NCBI GenBank assembly: GCA_002471375.1
Contig: DKPV01000052.1
Span: 39,763 to 67,206, forward strand
Origin: Flavobacteriales bacterium UBA7325
GTDB lineage: Bacteria > Bacteroidota > Bacteroidia > Flavobacteriales_D > Crocinitomicaceae
DNA length: 27,444 nucleotides
Reading direction: 5' to 3'
In this document: positions 1-9,700 of the stretch, piece after piece
How the letters are laid out: the number at the start of each line of letters is the position of its first letter
How positions within the stretch are numbered: the stretch's first letter is position 1
The notes under the pieces: model-generated
Told to the model about the DNA's origin: nothing
The model's input: the letters and a program-made list of their open reading frames with translations, nothing else
Databases searched by the model: none
Made by a program: the position numbers and the translations under genes

Positions 1-2532
1 TGCAACACGAAACAAATCAGCTTCCGGGTGTGAGTTTGCCAATTTCCCCACCTTCAAATGAGCTTCCCAAAGAAGTACGCGTTTATCAACTCCCATACAT
101 CGAAAAGCATCAATCCTGATCAAAAGCATTAACTGTTCTTGTCCTATAGGAACTCGCTCAAGGAAATCATTCAAGTGTAGAAACGCTCCATTTTCCTGTC
201 GCTCTTCGCTAATTTCAACACCCATTTTATGATCAAATGATCGAATCAAATGGTAGCCAATATAGATTGCCTTTCCTGAAATAGAAGTCATCACTTGACT
301 GTTATTCACACAGGGAGCATGAATGTTTGCACCTGACTTTCGTGCTTCATGCACATACAATTCAGTACTGTAAAACCCTCCATAATTATTGATTGTCGCC
401 ACCATAAACTCCAAAGGATAATACGTCTTCAAAAACAGACATTGATAACTTTCCACGGCATAAGAAGCTGAATGACCTTTTGCAAAAGCATACCCCGCAA
501 AGCTTTCCGTTTGCCTCCAAACCTCAGCTGTCAATTCTGGCGAGTGTCCTTTTTGCTCAATACAATTCTTGAAAAATTGTTCTTTCACCGCCTGAAATTC
601 TTCCCGAGATCTAAATTTTCCAGACATCCCCCGTCGCATTTTATCGGCTTCACCGAGTGTCAATCCAGCAAAATAGTGTGCAACCTTAATCACGTCTTCT
701 TGATATACCATTACGCCATATGTTTCAGGCATTAATTCAAGAAGAACAGGATGCGCATCTTTTCGTCGATCTGGATGGCGGTACCTTAATATATACTCAC
801 TCATCATTCCCGACTTCGCTACTCCAGGCCGAATTACAGAACTTGCAGCAACCAATCCTAAGTAGTTATCGACTTGTAATTTTCTAAGAAGCATTCTCAT
901 CGCTGGCGACTCAATGTAAAAACAACCAATTGCTTTTGCCTCACGCAATAACTCCTTCATTTTCTCATCATTTTTCAGTTGTTGCATGTCGTGAATATCA
1001 ACCATCGATTCTAATGATTCCGAGGCGGAATAATTTTGCTTAATCAAATCAAGTGCATCCTTAATTTTACTCAATCCACGTTGACTCAGGATATCAAACT
1101 TGAAAAGTCCCACATCTTCAGAAACATGCATATCAAACTGAATCGTGGGGTATCCTTTTGGTGGAAGAAACGTTGCCGAAAAATGCTGTATTGGCTTTTC
1201 AGCAATGATAACCCCACTCGCATGAACACTTAAATGACTTGGAAACCCATGGATGTATTGTGCATATTTCATCACTAATCCAGCTAGGTGACTGTGCTTA
1301 ATTACTCTTACCGTATCCTTGCTCAGTGCATCAATTTCTTCCTTCGGAAGCCCAAACACCTTTCCAAGTTCACGAATCACCGCTCTTCGCTGAAAAGTGT
1401 TATATGTTGCAACAAGTGCTACATTATCAAAACGCTCGAAGATATAGCGTGTAACATCGTCACGATCTCTCCATGAAAAATCAATGTCAAAATCAGGTGG
1501 ATTTGTTCGATATAAGTTGATAAATCGTTCAAAGTAGAGGTCTAACTCTATAGGGTCGACATCTGTGATTCTAAGTAAGTAAGCAACAACACTATTCGCA
1601 CCACTTCCTCTTCCTACATAGAAATAACCTTTCGATCGTGCATAGTTTACAATGTCCCAATTCATTAAGAAATAGGAAACAAAGCCCATTCTATTAATCA
1701 TGTCAAGTTCCATACTAATCCGTGCATAGACCTCTTCCCCAGCTTCAGGATATCGATAATCCAATCCCTTTCTACACTCTTCAAACAAGAGTTCCATGTC
1801 TTCTTCCTCAGATTCAGTGTATGTTTTTTGATTTTGGTGTTCTGCGTTGCCTGAAAAATCAAATTCAACACTACTCTCTCTGAAAATCATTTCTGTGTTT
1901 GCAATCATTTCTGGATGATCAGCGTATGTATTTAGGAGTACTTCTTTTGGAAGCATTTGATGGTGCAACATCCCTTGCTCTGATTCAGGAAGCTTACTGA
2001 GTAATGTGTTATTATCAATTGCACGGAGTAACCGATGCGCATTGAAGTCTCTACGGTTCCGAAATGTAACGGTTTGTAGAATGACCATTTTTCGTGTATC
2101 TACCTTCTTTAGCCGCAAAGTTGAAAGGTCTTCTGGACGTACACCGATAAACTCATGCTCTTTCAGTGTACGTATTTGATCCTTCACAAAGGGGTAAATG
2201 ACAAATGTGTTTTTCAATTCCAAAGCTTCACAAGGAACCTCATGCCCCTCGTGCAAAATGGTAGTTAGGTAATGGTTCATTCGTTTAAAACCATCATTAT
2301 TCTTAGCAATCATGATAAATTGCTGTTGTGCTCCGTTCCTAAAATCAACACCAATAACTGGTTTCACTCCATATTTTGGTGCTTCCCGAATAAAATCTAA
2401 GCAAGATGAAGTTGTATTAATATCCGTTAGTGCAACCGAATCAAACCCATTGTTTTTTGTTAGCTCTAGAAGCGTCCTAGCATCATAAGCCCCATAGCGC
2501 AAACTATAATAGCTGTGCGTGTTTAAGTGCAT
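1..2532 (-). CDS. dnaE: DNA polymerase III alpha subunit, DnaE type (3' end outside window)
   Basis: Replicative or repair DNA polymerase catalytic subunit; 844 codons are visible and the frame is still open at base 1. The ATG at 2530-2532 opens a PHP domain (HLNTHSYYSLRYG, then ALTDINTTSS and KPVIGVDFRNG). The palm has the family motif VGRGSGANSVVAYLL and the catalytic pair in PDFDIDF, with the third acidic residue in FKFDIL; the fingers/HhH region carries YAFAKGHSASYAV. The second PHP histidine is Asn and the DH of the usual DHxN is DI, so the PHP metal site is probably dead. The PHP start without an exonuclease insertion, and the layout, resemble the shorter (about 1000-residue) DnaE paralog of Bacteroidota, which may work in mutagenic repair; that assignment is inference, because the C-terminal OB and tau-binding regions lie off the edge. 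The frame is unbroken throughout. Confidence 0.93.
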   Translation of the reverse strand, partial: MHLNTHSYYSLRYGAYDARTLLELTKNNGFDSVALTDINTTSSCLDFIREAPKYGVKPVIGVDFRNGAQQQFIMIAKNNDGFKRMNHYLTTILHEGHEVPCEALELKNTFVIYPFVKDQIRTLKEHEFIGVRPEDLSTLRLKKVDTRKMVILQTVTFRNRRDFNAHRLLRAIDNNTLLSKLPESEQGMLHHQMLPKEVLLNTYADHPEMIANTEMIFRESSVEFDFSGNAEHQNQKTYTESEEEDMELLFEECRKGLDYRYPEAGEEVYARISMELDMINRMGFVSYFLMNWDIVNYARSKGYFYVGRGSGANSVVAYLLRITDVDPIELDLYFERFINLYRTNPPDFDIDFSWRDRDDVTRYIFERFDNVALVATYNTFQRRAVIRELGKVFGLPKEEIDALSKDTVRVIKHSHLAGLVMKYAQYIHGFPSHLSVHASGVIIAEKPIQHFSATFLPPKGYPTIQFDMHVSEDVGLFKFDILSQRGLSKIKDALDLIKQNYSASESLESMVDIHDMQQLKNDEKMKELLREAKAIGCFYIESPAMRMLLRKLQVDNYLGLVAASSVIRPGVAKSGMMSEYILRYRHPDRRKDAHPVLLELMPETYGVMVYQEDVIKVAHYFAGLTLGEADKMRRGMSGKFRSREEFQAVKEQFFKNCIEQKGHSPELTAEVWRQTESFAGYAFAKGHSASYAVESYQCLFLKTYYPLEFMVATINNYGGFYSTELYVHEARKSGANIHAPCVNNSQVMTSISGKAIYIGYHLIRSFDHKMGVEISEERQENGAFLHLNDFLERVPIGQEQLMLLIRIDAFRCMGVDKRVLLWEAHLKVGKLANSHPEADLFRVA

Positions 2533-2564
2533 AAATCTTATTCCAAAATGATGAGGCTGAACGA

Positions 2565-2572
2565 CAAATATA
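2565..2572 (-). promoter_or_regulatory. Probable -7 box of the dnaE promoter
   Basis: On the minus strand this reads TATATTTG, an exact match to the Bacteroidota -7 consensus TAnnTTTG. It lies 32 bases before the dnaE ATG, which leaves a leader of roughly 25 bases. No clear -33 TTG is seen; that position is instead occupied by the TAATCA palindrome. Confidence 0.5.
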
Positions 2573-2580
2573 CTATATTT

Positions 2581-2608
2581 TAATCATTTATTGATTAGAT
2601 TTTAATCA
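2581..2608. promoter_or_regulatory. Candidate operator: TAATCA palindrome plus a third half-site
   Basis: TAATCA (2581-2586) and TGATTA (2592-2597) form a perfect 6-base inverted repeat around a 5-base spacer. TAATCA recurs at 2603-2608, 22 bases after the first copy, about two helical turns; the repeated unit extends to TTTTAATCATT. The cluster overlaps the -33 region of the dnaE promoter, where a repressor would block polymerase. The sequence is AT-rich, so chance cannot be excluded. Confidence 0.35.
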
Positions 2609-2671
2609 TTAATGCTGAAAATAAATAGTATCCTCGAGGTAAATAAATTTTAATCTACCGAATAATTGAGT

Positions 2672-2679
2672 TAACTTTG
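2672..2679 (+). promoter_or_regulatory. Probable -7 box for the first T9SS cargo gene
   Basis: TAACTTTG matches TAnnTTTG exactly and ends 32 bases before the ATG at 2712. The -33 element is not convincing. There is no Shine-Dalgarno sequence; the leader is A/T-rich, as usual in Bacteroidota. Confidence 0.4.
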
Positions 2680-2711
2680 ACGCCTATAAACAATTTACAA
2701 TTTACTATATA

Positions 2712-5087
2712 ATGAAAAAATTACTCTTATTAGTGGTAGGTTTTGGAATGGCTTTGGGCGCATCTGCACAAATCTATAACATGCCTTACTCACAGAACTT
2801 TGACGCATTCCCTGCGGATGATATTAACTTCGGCCCAGGGGCGGAGCCATTCCCTCTTGTCGAAGATTGGATCAATGAACAAGCGAACGATGATGCCCAA
2901 GATTGGTATGGAAGAACCGTCGCAACAGGAAGCTCGGGTACGGGACCTTCAGCTGATCACACAAGTGGAACAGGTACTTACATGTACGTGGAAGATGGAT
3001 TTGGAATGTTTACAAATGTTTCTATGACCTCTCCAGGTATTGATGCTACCTTATCAACAGGTGGTATCGAATTGAACTACTGGGCACACAGTTGGACAAC
3101 CGGAGTTGGAAATGGCATGGTAGTATATGCTACGAATGATCTAGTTACATGGACGCAAGTGGATAGCTTTGGAATCTTGTCTGCAACAGACCAATGGTTT
3201 CAACGATCAGTTGATTTAACTGCTTTCTCTGGTGATACCATCTATGTAAGATGGGCAGGAGCGAATAACGTAAATAGTTTCGGACATGATATCGCAATTG
3301 ATGATGTTTCTTTCGTAGAAACTGTTTTTCAAGGTCAAGTATCAAGTATTACTAACATAATATGTAACGGTGATTCAACAGGACAAATGACTGTTGCAAC
3401 TCAATACGGAGTAGCCCCATTGTCTTACTCTTGGAGTAACGGTGCAACAACAGACACTTTATTCAATGCGCCTGCAGGTGCTTACTGTGTGACTATTGTT
3501 GATGCAAACATGGATACAATTGTTGTTTGTGATACAATAATCCAGAATTCCTTGATCGAGTCGAACGTAACTGCAACAAGTATTGTTTGTATCGGTGACT
3601 CAACTGGAATGGTAAACCTTGATTCAATTTGGGGAGGTATTCCAATTGTTCAAAATTGTGGATTATCTACGTTAACATGTGATTCTATTGGAGGTGTTGT
3701 TCAAGCAGATAATTCAACAGCAATTCAAAATGGAACCACAGGGTATCCAGCTATTTTCGGTAACTATTACTGGGGAGCACGTCACCAATTTGTATACCGT
3801 GCAAGTGAACTTGCAGCTGCAGGTTACCTTGGAGGAAACATCGATAGCATTGGTATTCCAATCATCGGGTTAGGTGGATCAACAGCTATATATGAGAATT
3901 TTTCTGTGAAAATGGGTTGTACAGCTGATTCAGTTTTATCTGCAACTTGGATTGATGGTTTAACGGAAGTATTCCCAGCGACAACAATTAATGTTTCTGT
4001 TGATACAATTTGGATTGCTTTCCCAACACCATATTACTGGGATGGAGTTAGTAATCTTGCTTTGGAAACTTGTTTCAACAACTCAAATTACACAAATAAT
4101 ACAATCACACATCAAACAGCTGTAGGGTATCAAGCTTCACACTACTACCGTGCAGATAATACAGCGGTATGTGGAGCTAATAATACATCTGGATTCTCAA
4201 ATAATCGTCCAAACGTTCTATTCGGAAATTGCAGTGCTACACCATCTTCTATTCCTTATAATGTTGCATGGTCGACTGGAGCATCTGATGTTACAATGAT
4301 CGATTCATTGATGGCAGGAACTTACAGTGTTACAATCACTGATGCTGCTGGATGTAGTGTTACTGATTCATCAACAATCATCAACAACACACCAATCTCT
4401 GGTGTTGCAGGAGGATCTTTCTGTGAAGGTGATTCTTTAACTGTTGATGCTGGTGCAGGATTCGATACATATGCTTGGTCAAATGGAGATTCTACACAAA
4501 CATCAGTAATTACACTTGCTGGCACATACAACGTTACAGTAACTGATTCTATCGGTTGTGTAAGTATGGATAGTGCTCTTGTAGTTGAGAACACTCTTCC
4601 AACACCGGCTATTACAGGTCTAGTTGATACAATTTGTGCAAACGGATCGATGATCCTTGATGCTGGTGCTGGATTCAGTACTTACTCTTGGACAACGTCT
4701 GGTTCTGCGCAAACTGAAACAGTTAGCGGTGCTGCGTTACCATTAGGTGACAACACAGTAACAGTTACTGTATCGGATTCAAACGGATGTTTGAACACTG
4801 ATGCTGTAACATTCAACATTGATGCCTGTGCATCTATTGATGAACTGAACGCAATCGCAATGAGTATTTACCCGAACCCATCAACTGGTGTGTTCAACTA
4901 CTCTATCGACAACATGTCTGGAAACATCACTATGATGATTACTGATCTTTCTGGTAAAATTGTTGATGCAGGAACAATTACTTCTGCGAACGGTACATTT
5001 GATCTTACACGATACCAAGCTGGTACTTACATCTTGAAACTTCAAGCTGGAGATGCAGTTACAATCGTACGTTTAGTGAAGAACTAA
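2712..5087 (+). CDS. Secreted T9SS cargo protein with SprB-like repeats and a nested domain
   Basis: Exported protein of 791 residues, probably displayed on or released from the cell surface. Signal peptide at 1-20 (ends ASAQ). Residues about 21-205 resemble a MAM/jelly-roll domain, with FDAF near the start and IAIDDVSF at the end. About 207-275 is a SprB-type repeat (CNGDSTG, YSWSNGATT, AGAYCVTI). A second SprB repeat starts at CIGDSTG but is interrupted by about 200 residues (about 313-513, containing NYYWGARHQF and YYWDGVSNL) before finishing with NVAWSTGASD and AGTYSVTITDAAGC. Two Ig-like modules follow (AGAGFDTYAWSNG, AGAGFSTYSW). The last 75 or so residues are a type A T9SS sorting domain (IYPNPSTG, AGTYILKL, ending VRLVKN). 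It has its own promoter and terminator. The ligand or role is unknown; adhesion is a guess. Confidence 0.93.
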   Translation: MKKLLLLVVGFGMALGASAQIYNMPYSQNFDAFPADDINFGPGAEPFPLVEDWINEQANDDAQDWYGRTVATGSSGTGPSADHTSGTGTYMYVEDGFGMFTNVSMTSPGIDATLSTGGIELNYWAHSWTTGVGNGMVVYATNDLVTWTQVDSFGILSATDQWFQRSVDLTAFSGDTIYVRWAGANNVNSFGHDIAIDDVSFVETVFQGQVSSITNIICNGDSTGQMTVATQYGVAPLSYSWSNGATTDTLFNAPAGAYCVTIVDANMDTIVVCDTIIQNSLIESNVTATSIVCIGDSTGMVNLDSIWGGIPIVQNCGLSTLTCDSIGGVVQADNSTAIQNGTTGYPAIFGNYYWGARHQFVYRASELAAAGYLGGNIDSIGIPIIGLGGSTAIYENFSVKMGCTADSVLSATWIDGLTEVFPATTINVSVDTIWIAFPTPYYWDGVSNLALETCFNNSNYTNNTITHQTAVGYQASHYYRADNTAVCGANNTSGFSNNRPNVLFGNCSATPSSIPYNVAWSTGASDVTMIDSLMAGTYSVTITDAAGCSVTDSSTIINNTPISGVAGGSFCEGDSLTVDAGAGFDTYAWSNGDSTQTSVITLAGTYNVTVTDSIGCVSMDSALVVENTLPTPAITGLVDTICANGSMILDAGAGFSTYSWTTSGSAQTETVSGAALPLGDNTVTVTVSDSNGCLNTDAVTFNIDACASIDELNAIAMSIYPNPSTGVFNYSIDNMSGNITMMITDLSGKIVDAGTITSANGTFDLTRYQAGTYILKLQAGDAVTIVRLVKN

Positions 5088-5110
5088 GCTTAGATTAACT
5101 TAATACATAG

Positions 5111-5142
5111 AATGCCCTGGCGATTTCGTCAGGGCATTTTTT
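5111..5142 (+). terminator. Rho-independent terminator of the first T9SS gene
   Basis: A 12-base-pair stem (arms 5111-5122 and 5127-5138, starting AATGCCCTG and ending CAGGGCATT, with one G-T wobble) closes a 4-base loop and runs into T6 at 5137-5142. It sits 23 bases after the stop codon. Confidence 0.9.
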
Positions 5143-5259
5143 ATACCATAAAGTTTCGATTGAGTTGGGATTCCTCGAATAGGCCGTTTATAAGACAGGA
5201 CTTCGTGTAAGCCCAGAAAATATTGCACCTCAGAGTACTCTCTAACACATTTTCGTAAT

Positions 5260-5696
5260 ATGAAAAGAATACTCTCTTTAGGTTTAATATTAATGCTCAT
5301 TGTACTGACGCAAATGTCATTACGAAAACCACTCATTCCGTAAGCCTGAACTTCTCTAACTTCCGAAACAACAAAGGGTACCTGTACATCTATCTCTATA
5401 AGACCGAAAACCATTATCCTTACAAGCCTTGCAAACATTACAAGGTGAGTAAAAAAAGAATGAAAAATAAGCGGATTAGATACACCATCTATTCCCTCAA
5501 AAAAGGGTGTTATGCAATCAGTGCAATAAATGATGAGAATTCGAACAGGGATTTAGATCGATTTTGGGGCATCCCGACGGAAGGTTATGCCTTCTCAAAC
5601 AACCCGAAAACATGGAAGCTACCTTCCTAAAATCAATTGAAGTTTGGTGTCTACGGAACAAAGAACTATCATGCCATAAAAATGCAGTACATCTAG
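5260..5696 (+). pseudogene. Decayed DUF2141 family protein
   Basis: The ATG at 5260 opens a signal peptide (MKRILSLGLILMLIVLT), but that frame ends at 5343. From about 5307 the homology continues in a different frame (THSVSLNFSNFRNNKGYLYI, then YAISAINDENSN and FWGIPTEGYAFSNNP), the hallmark of DUF2141. The change of frame equals one lost base or two gained near 5303-5315. An in-frame TAA at 5628-5630 follows KLPS, after which the family C-terminus resumes (NQLKFGVYGTKNYHAIKMQYI without a break) to the TAG at 5694-5696. So there are two independent lesions, one frameshift and one nonsense codon. DUF2141 proteins are small periplasmic or secreted proteins of unknown function. Two sequencing errors could give the same picture, but the long flanking genes are clean. 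Confidence 0.8.
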
Positions 5697-5700
5697 CACT

Positions 5701-6712
5701 ATGAAACATTACCTTTTAACCTCTATTCTATCATCTCCATCTCAGGATTTAAGATGCAGCTCAGAGTTCATGCCGGTGTAAATCACATCAACTTTCTGGG
5801 TAAAGCACAATCATTTGCGGCGCTACACCAGTTTTACGATCGACATTCATTTTCAATTTTTCATTCATCCAATAGGCATAGTAATAATAGAACCGGTCAC
5901 ACAGTTGCAATATCAAAACTCACCACAGTAGAACCACTCTACTTCCCCGCAAACTCGGGTTCGTTAGTAGACACTGTAAGTTTTTTCAACTTCGACAATT
6001 ATTCGGTATCAGGCACCGGTTATTATCGGCTAAAGCAGTACCTCAATCTTGGCATTGGTGCTGCGGTGATGTATGATAACTATAGACAACGTGATGAAGC
6101 GATCACCGGATTGAGTGGGGCTGATTTTAGTTTCTACAAACACCAGTTGAGTGCAAGCTTAAACTATAATAAAGTTGAAAACGTCTTTGAGCGATTAGAA
6201 GGAACCACTGGAAAGATTTACGGCGAATGAATCAACACATACTCTCCAAATACTCCGAGTTTTTTAAAGCTTCTCTTCGAATGTACATGGAACAAATTGA
6301 TATCCGAAAATGGAAATTTTAGTGCTAGAACAAAATTTGGCGTTTCCACAAACAACTTTAGTCCTTTTGCGCCATTTGTAATAGATGGCTTTTTGAATAT
6401 AAGAGGGATTGGGAATCGTGTTGATAGAGGAACAGCCTCATTCATTCTAAATGCGGAATATCGCCAGTCATTCTGGAAGCATAAGTACTTCACACTGCAG
6501 GCTGCAGCGTTTGTTGATTATGGGACCCTTAGAAGCCCAGGAGATAACTACGATAGATACTTTCCATGAGTGAAGGCAACATCTTTACTGGAGTTGGCAT
6601 ACGCGCACATTTAAATGTGTTCTACAAAACTTGTTTACGACTAGACTATTCGATCAGCCCAGTCGATGTGACTCAACGAGGATTCACCTATGGATTTGGC
6701 CAGTTCTTCTAG
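5701..6712 (+). pseudogene. Decayed BamA/TamA-like outer membrane beta-barrel protein
   Basis: A Met-initiated start at 5701 (MKHYLLTSILSS) is in a different frame from the main open stretch at 5754-6230 (LNLGIGAAVMYDNY, FSFYKHQLSASLNY). An in-frame TGA at 6228-6230 breaks the gene. The same frame then continues with the clearest family stretch (FGVSTNNFSPFAPFVIDGF, IRGIGNRVDRGTA, LNAEYR) until a TGA at 6567-6569. The C-terminal strands continue one frame over from 6569 (GNIFTGVGIRAHLNV, then TYGFGQFF and TAG at 6710-6712). RGIGNRVxRGT with NAEYR is typical of the last strands of BamA/surface-antigen barrels of Bacteroidota. About 337 codons is short for such proteins, so an internal deletion or lost N-terminus is likely. 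Lesions: one or two frameshifts and one nonsense codon. Confidence 0.75.
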
Positions 6713-6738
6713 ACACTCTCTTAAATAATCAAAAAAGA

Positions 6739-6770
6739 AAAAGCCCCTCACCAAATGGTGAAGGGCTTTT
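6739..6770. terminator. Bidirectional terminator
   Basis: Arms 6739-6752 (AAAAGCCCCTCACC) and 6757-6770 (GGTGAAGGGCTTTT) pair with one C/A mismatch around a 4-base loop. T runs follow on both strands (TTTT on plus; the A-rich 6731-6742 gives T-rich sequence on minus). It sits between a decayed plus-strand gene and a minus-strand gene whose stop is 22 bases away, and so serves both. Confidence 0.85.
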
Positions 6771-6792
6771 AGATATTTCAACTAAGAAGTTA

Positions 6793-9700
6793 TTATTCAA
6801 TAATGATCTTCTTAACTAATTGTTGATCTCCTGCAAGAATTCGTACGAAGTACATCCCTGATTGTGCAGCTCCAAGGCTTACCTCTTCAGTATGTGTTCC
6901 TTCGATAACTCCTGGGTTGCTTTCGTAAACGATAGCTCCTAGAACGTTCTCTACTTGAATCGTTATGTTTGTACTTGACAATACATCCATGCTAATTGTG
7001 AACTCTCCAGTTGATGGGTTCGGGAATACCGACACATCACCAGCAGTAAATAGCTCATTCAATCCAACTTCAGAAAGAGTGATCGAATCACCAAATACAC
7101 TTGTACCACAATCATTTGTTACTGTCAATTCTACATAGTATGTACCAATTGCAGAATAAACGTGTGTTGGATCACTGTCAGTTGATGTGTTTCCATCACC
7201 GAAGTCCCAAGAGTACGTTGGGTTTGCTGCTGCACTTGTTGTATTAGTGAATACACCTGTTGCGAACACATTAACCCATGTGAAACTTGCAGTTGGTGCA
7301 GTTTGCTCAGTAACTAGTACTGATTCTGAACCTGTACCACAAGCATCAGTAATATCCAATTGGTAAGTACCACCTGTTGTTACTGAAAGCGTTGGAGCAG
7401 TTGAACCACCTGTCCACGTGTAAGTATCAGCCGCCATTGTACTAGACAATGTTACTGTATCTCCAGCACAGAACTCAAGAGTATCTGCTTCCAAGAAGTT
7501 CGTATAAGCTAATGCAGATGTTGACACAACAACCGTATCAACTCCAATTCCGCATGCGCCAACAACTGTTACACTGTATGAGCCTGGAGTATTAACTACA
7601 ATCATGTTAGTCGTATCTCCTGTTGACCACGTAACATTGTCAGCAGGTGCTCCTGCCCATAAGATAATTGAATCACCAGTACATAAACCTGCATCAGCTC
7701 CTAGGAAACTAGTTGCTAAAGCTGTGAACTCATCAGCCCCTAGATCTGGAGTAGCACTTCTTGGCTGTCCATCAAAATCTGTTGTCACATTCGTAGATGC
7801 AAGACCAGCACCTTTTAATGTATCATTACAAACATGAAGATCAATATTTGAATAATACATCGGATCTACAGAAACAGAATTTGCATCATAACCTGACGCT
7901 GTTTGCCAATCTGTAAGTGTCGCCTGGTTCACAGCGAAATATCCAATGTTTCCTAACGGAGAGTAAATGTTATTGTAGTCCATCTCAGCAATTGAGAAAG
8001 CACTCTGAACATAAACTCCGTATCCTGGAGTTAAGTTTGCAAAGTTGTTATTATTCACAAAAGTTGCACCGCCACTTGTTGCATAAAATGCACGTGAAGA
8101 AGCTCCACCCTCCGTTACTAAAACATTATTGCTTTCGATATCCATAAAACCACTATTTGTAAGGTAAATACCATACATCGTACTCGTCGTTGCTGGCTTA
8201 CCAACAGCCACCATATTGTTCGACACTTGGCTACGATTTGCAGCGAAACCATCACATTGTCCAAAGTATAATCCGTAATACCATCCTGAAGTAACACCTC
8301 CATAAACAGCATTGTTCGTTACTTCCATCGCACCATCACAGTAGTAGAAGTAGTTAGCAAAACGTGAACCTGTATAAGCAGTCTCACCATGAGTAATGTT
8401 ATTGGTAAACACTGGATTCAAGCAATAGTATAATCTAGTACCATAGTAATAGTTGTTCAAGAACTCATTACCATCGAAAACTACGTTTTCAGAAAGTGAA
8501 GAAGTCCCAGACCCATACCAGTAAACACCATAACTTCCTCCTTCAATAACATTATTCAAGAAAGAGTTGTTGTTTGCATTACTGCCCGATGCTGACCAAA
8601 CAACACATCTATTAGTAGATGTCGTGTTAGACACATTTAATAAGTGACATCTTGATACTGTATTCCAATCAGAACCATCCGTGTAATCAAGAACACGTCC
8701 GTAAGTAATTCCAGTATTCTCAATCGTCAAATCTTCGAAAGTGAAATAATCACCTCCCCCCATGTTAATTACATAGTTTTCAGTTGAGAGTGTAGCAGCA
8801 TATGAAAGAGATACGAGAGACGCATCACCATTCTCAGAACGGAAAGTAATTGTGTTCGTAGCATCTGTTCCAACAATTTCAGAAAAAACGATCTGCTCAT
8901 TGTAAACACCATCACGAACATCAAATACAGTTGGGCCACAAATTCCGAATAGAGTAAGTGCAGCAACTGCAGTCGTGAAATCAGGATAATCAGGAGTAAT
9001 ACCTCCAATAGTATAAAGTCCGCTCAGCCCAGCGTCTAAACCAAGAATAATCGTTGTATCATTTCCAGCACCAGAAGGCACTTCAGCCATTCCATTTGGC
9101 ATACTTGACCAAGCGAATAAGTTATCACCTGCGGCGTAAGCAGCTGTTCCTAAGAATACCGGCATTGACTGTCCTGGAGCAAGAGAACCTGACCAAGCGT
9201 AAGTTGGTTGAGAAGCAGCGTTCCAAATCCAATCAATGTTTGCTGATACCAATGTATCTGTTCCATAGTTTACTAATTCCACGGTTACTGTATCATTAAA
9301 GTTACACGTTGGAATCGCAGGATCAATAAATGCTGCAATACCCGCATCATTTGCGAGAAGGTCGTAAATTGACACATCGTCAATTGCAAAATCACCCCAG
9401 AAGCCTGGTGGATCTTCGTATCGAATACGAACCGTTACAATTCCATTAAAAGTCCCAAGAGAAACAACTTGTTGTTGCCATAAATCTTGATTATCCGTCC
9501 AAGCCGGAACTACGTCAAGATTCCAAGTAGTCCCACCATCATCGGATACATCAACATGCGCCGTTCCAATAGATTGACCAAACATGTGGTACATGAAGGT
9601 AAACTGGATATCATTAGTTCCTGTTAAATCAATCGTAGGAGATAAAAGGTGCCAGCTAGAAATTGGGTTACAAGGAGTGGATGCCTCTGTGTAAAGGTAT

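Noticed and set aside
5100..5438. Minus-strand frame of 112 codons
   Set aside because: It runs over the terminator and antisense to the DUF2141 remnant, whose plus-strand homology is clear.
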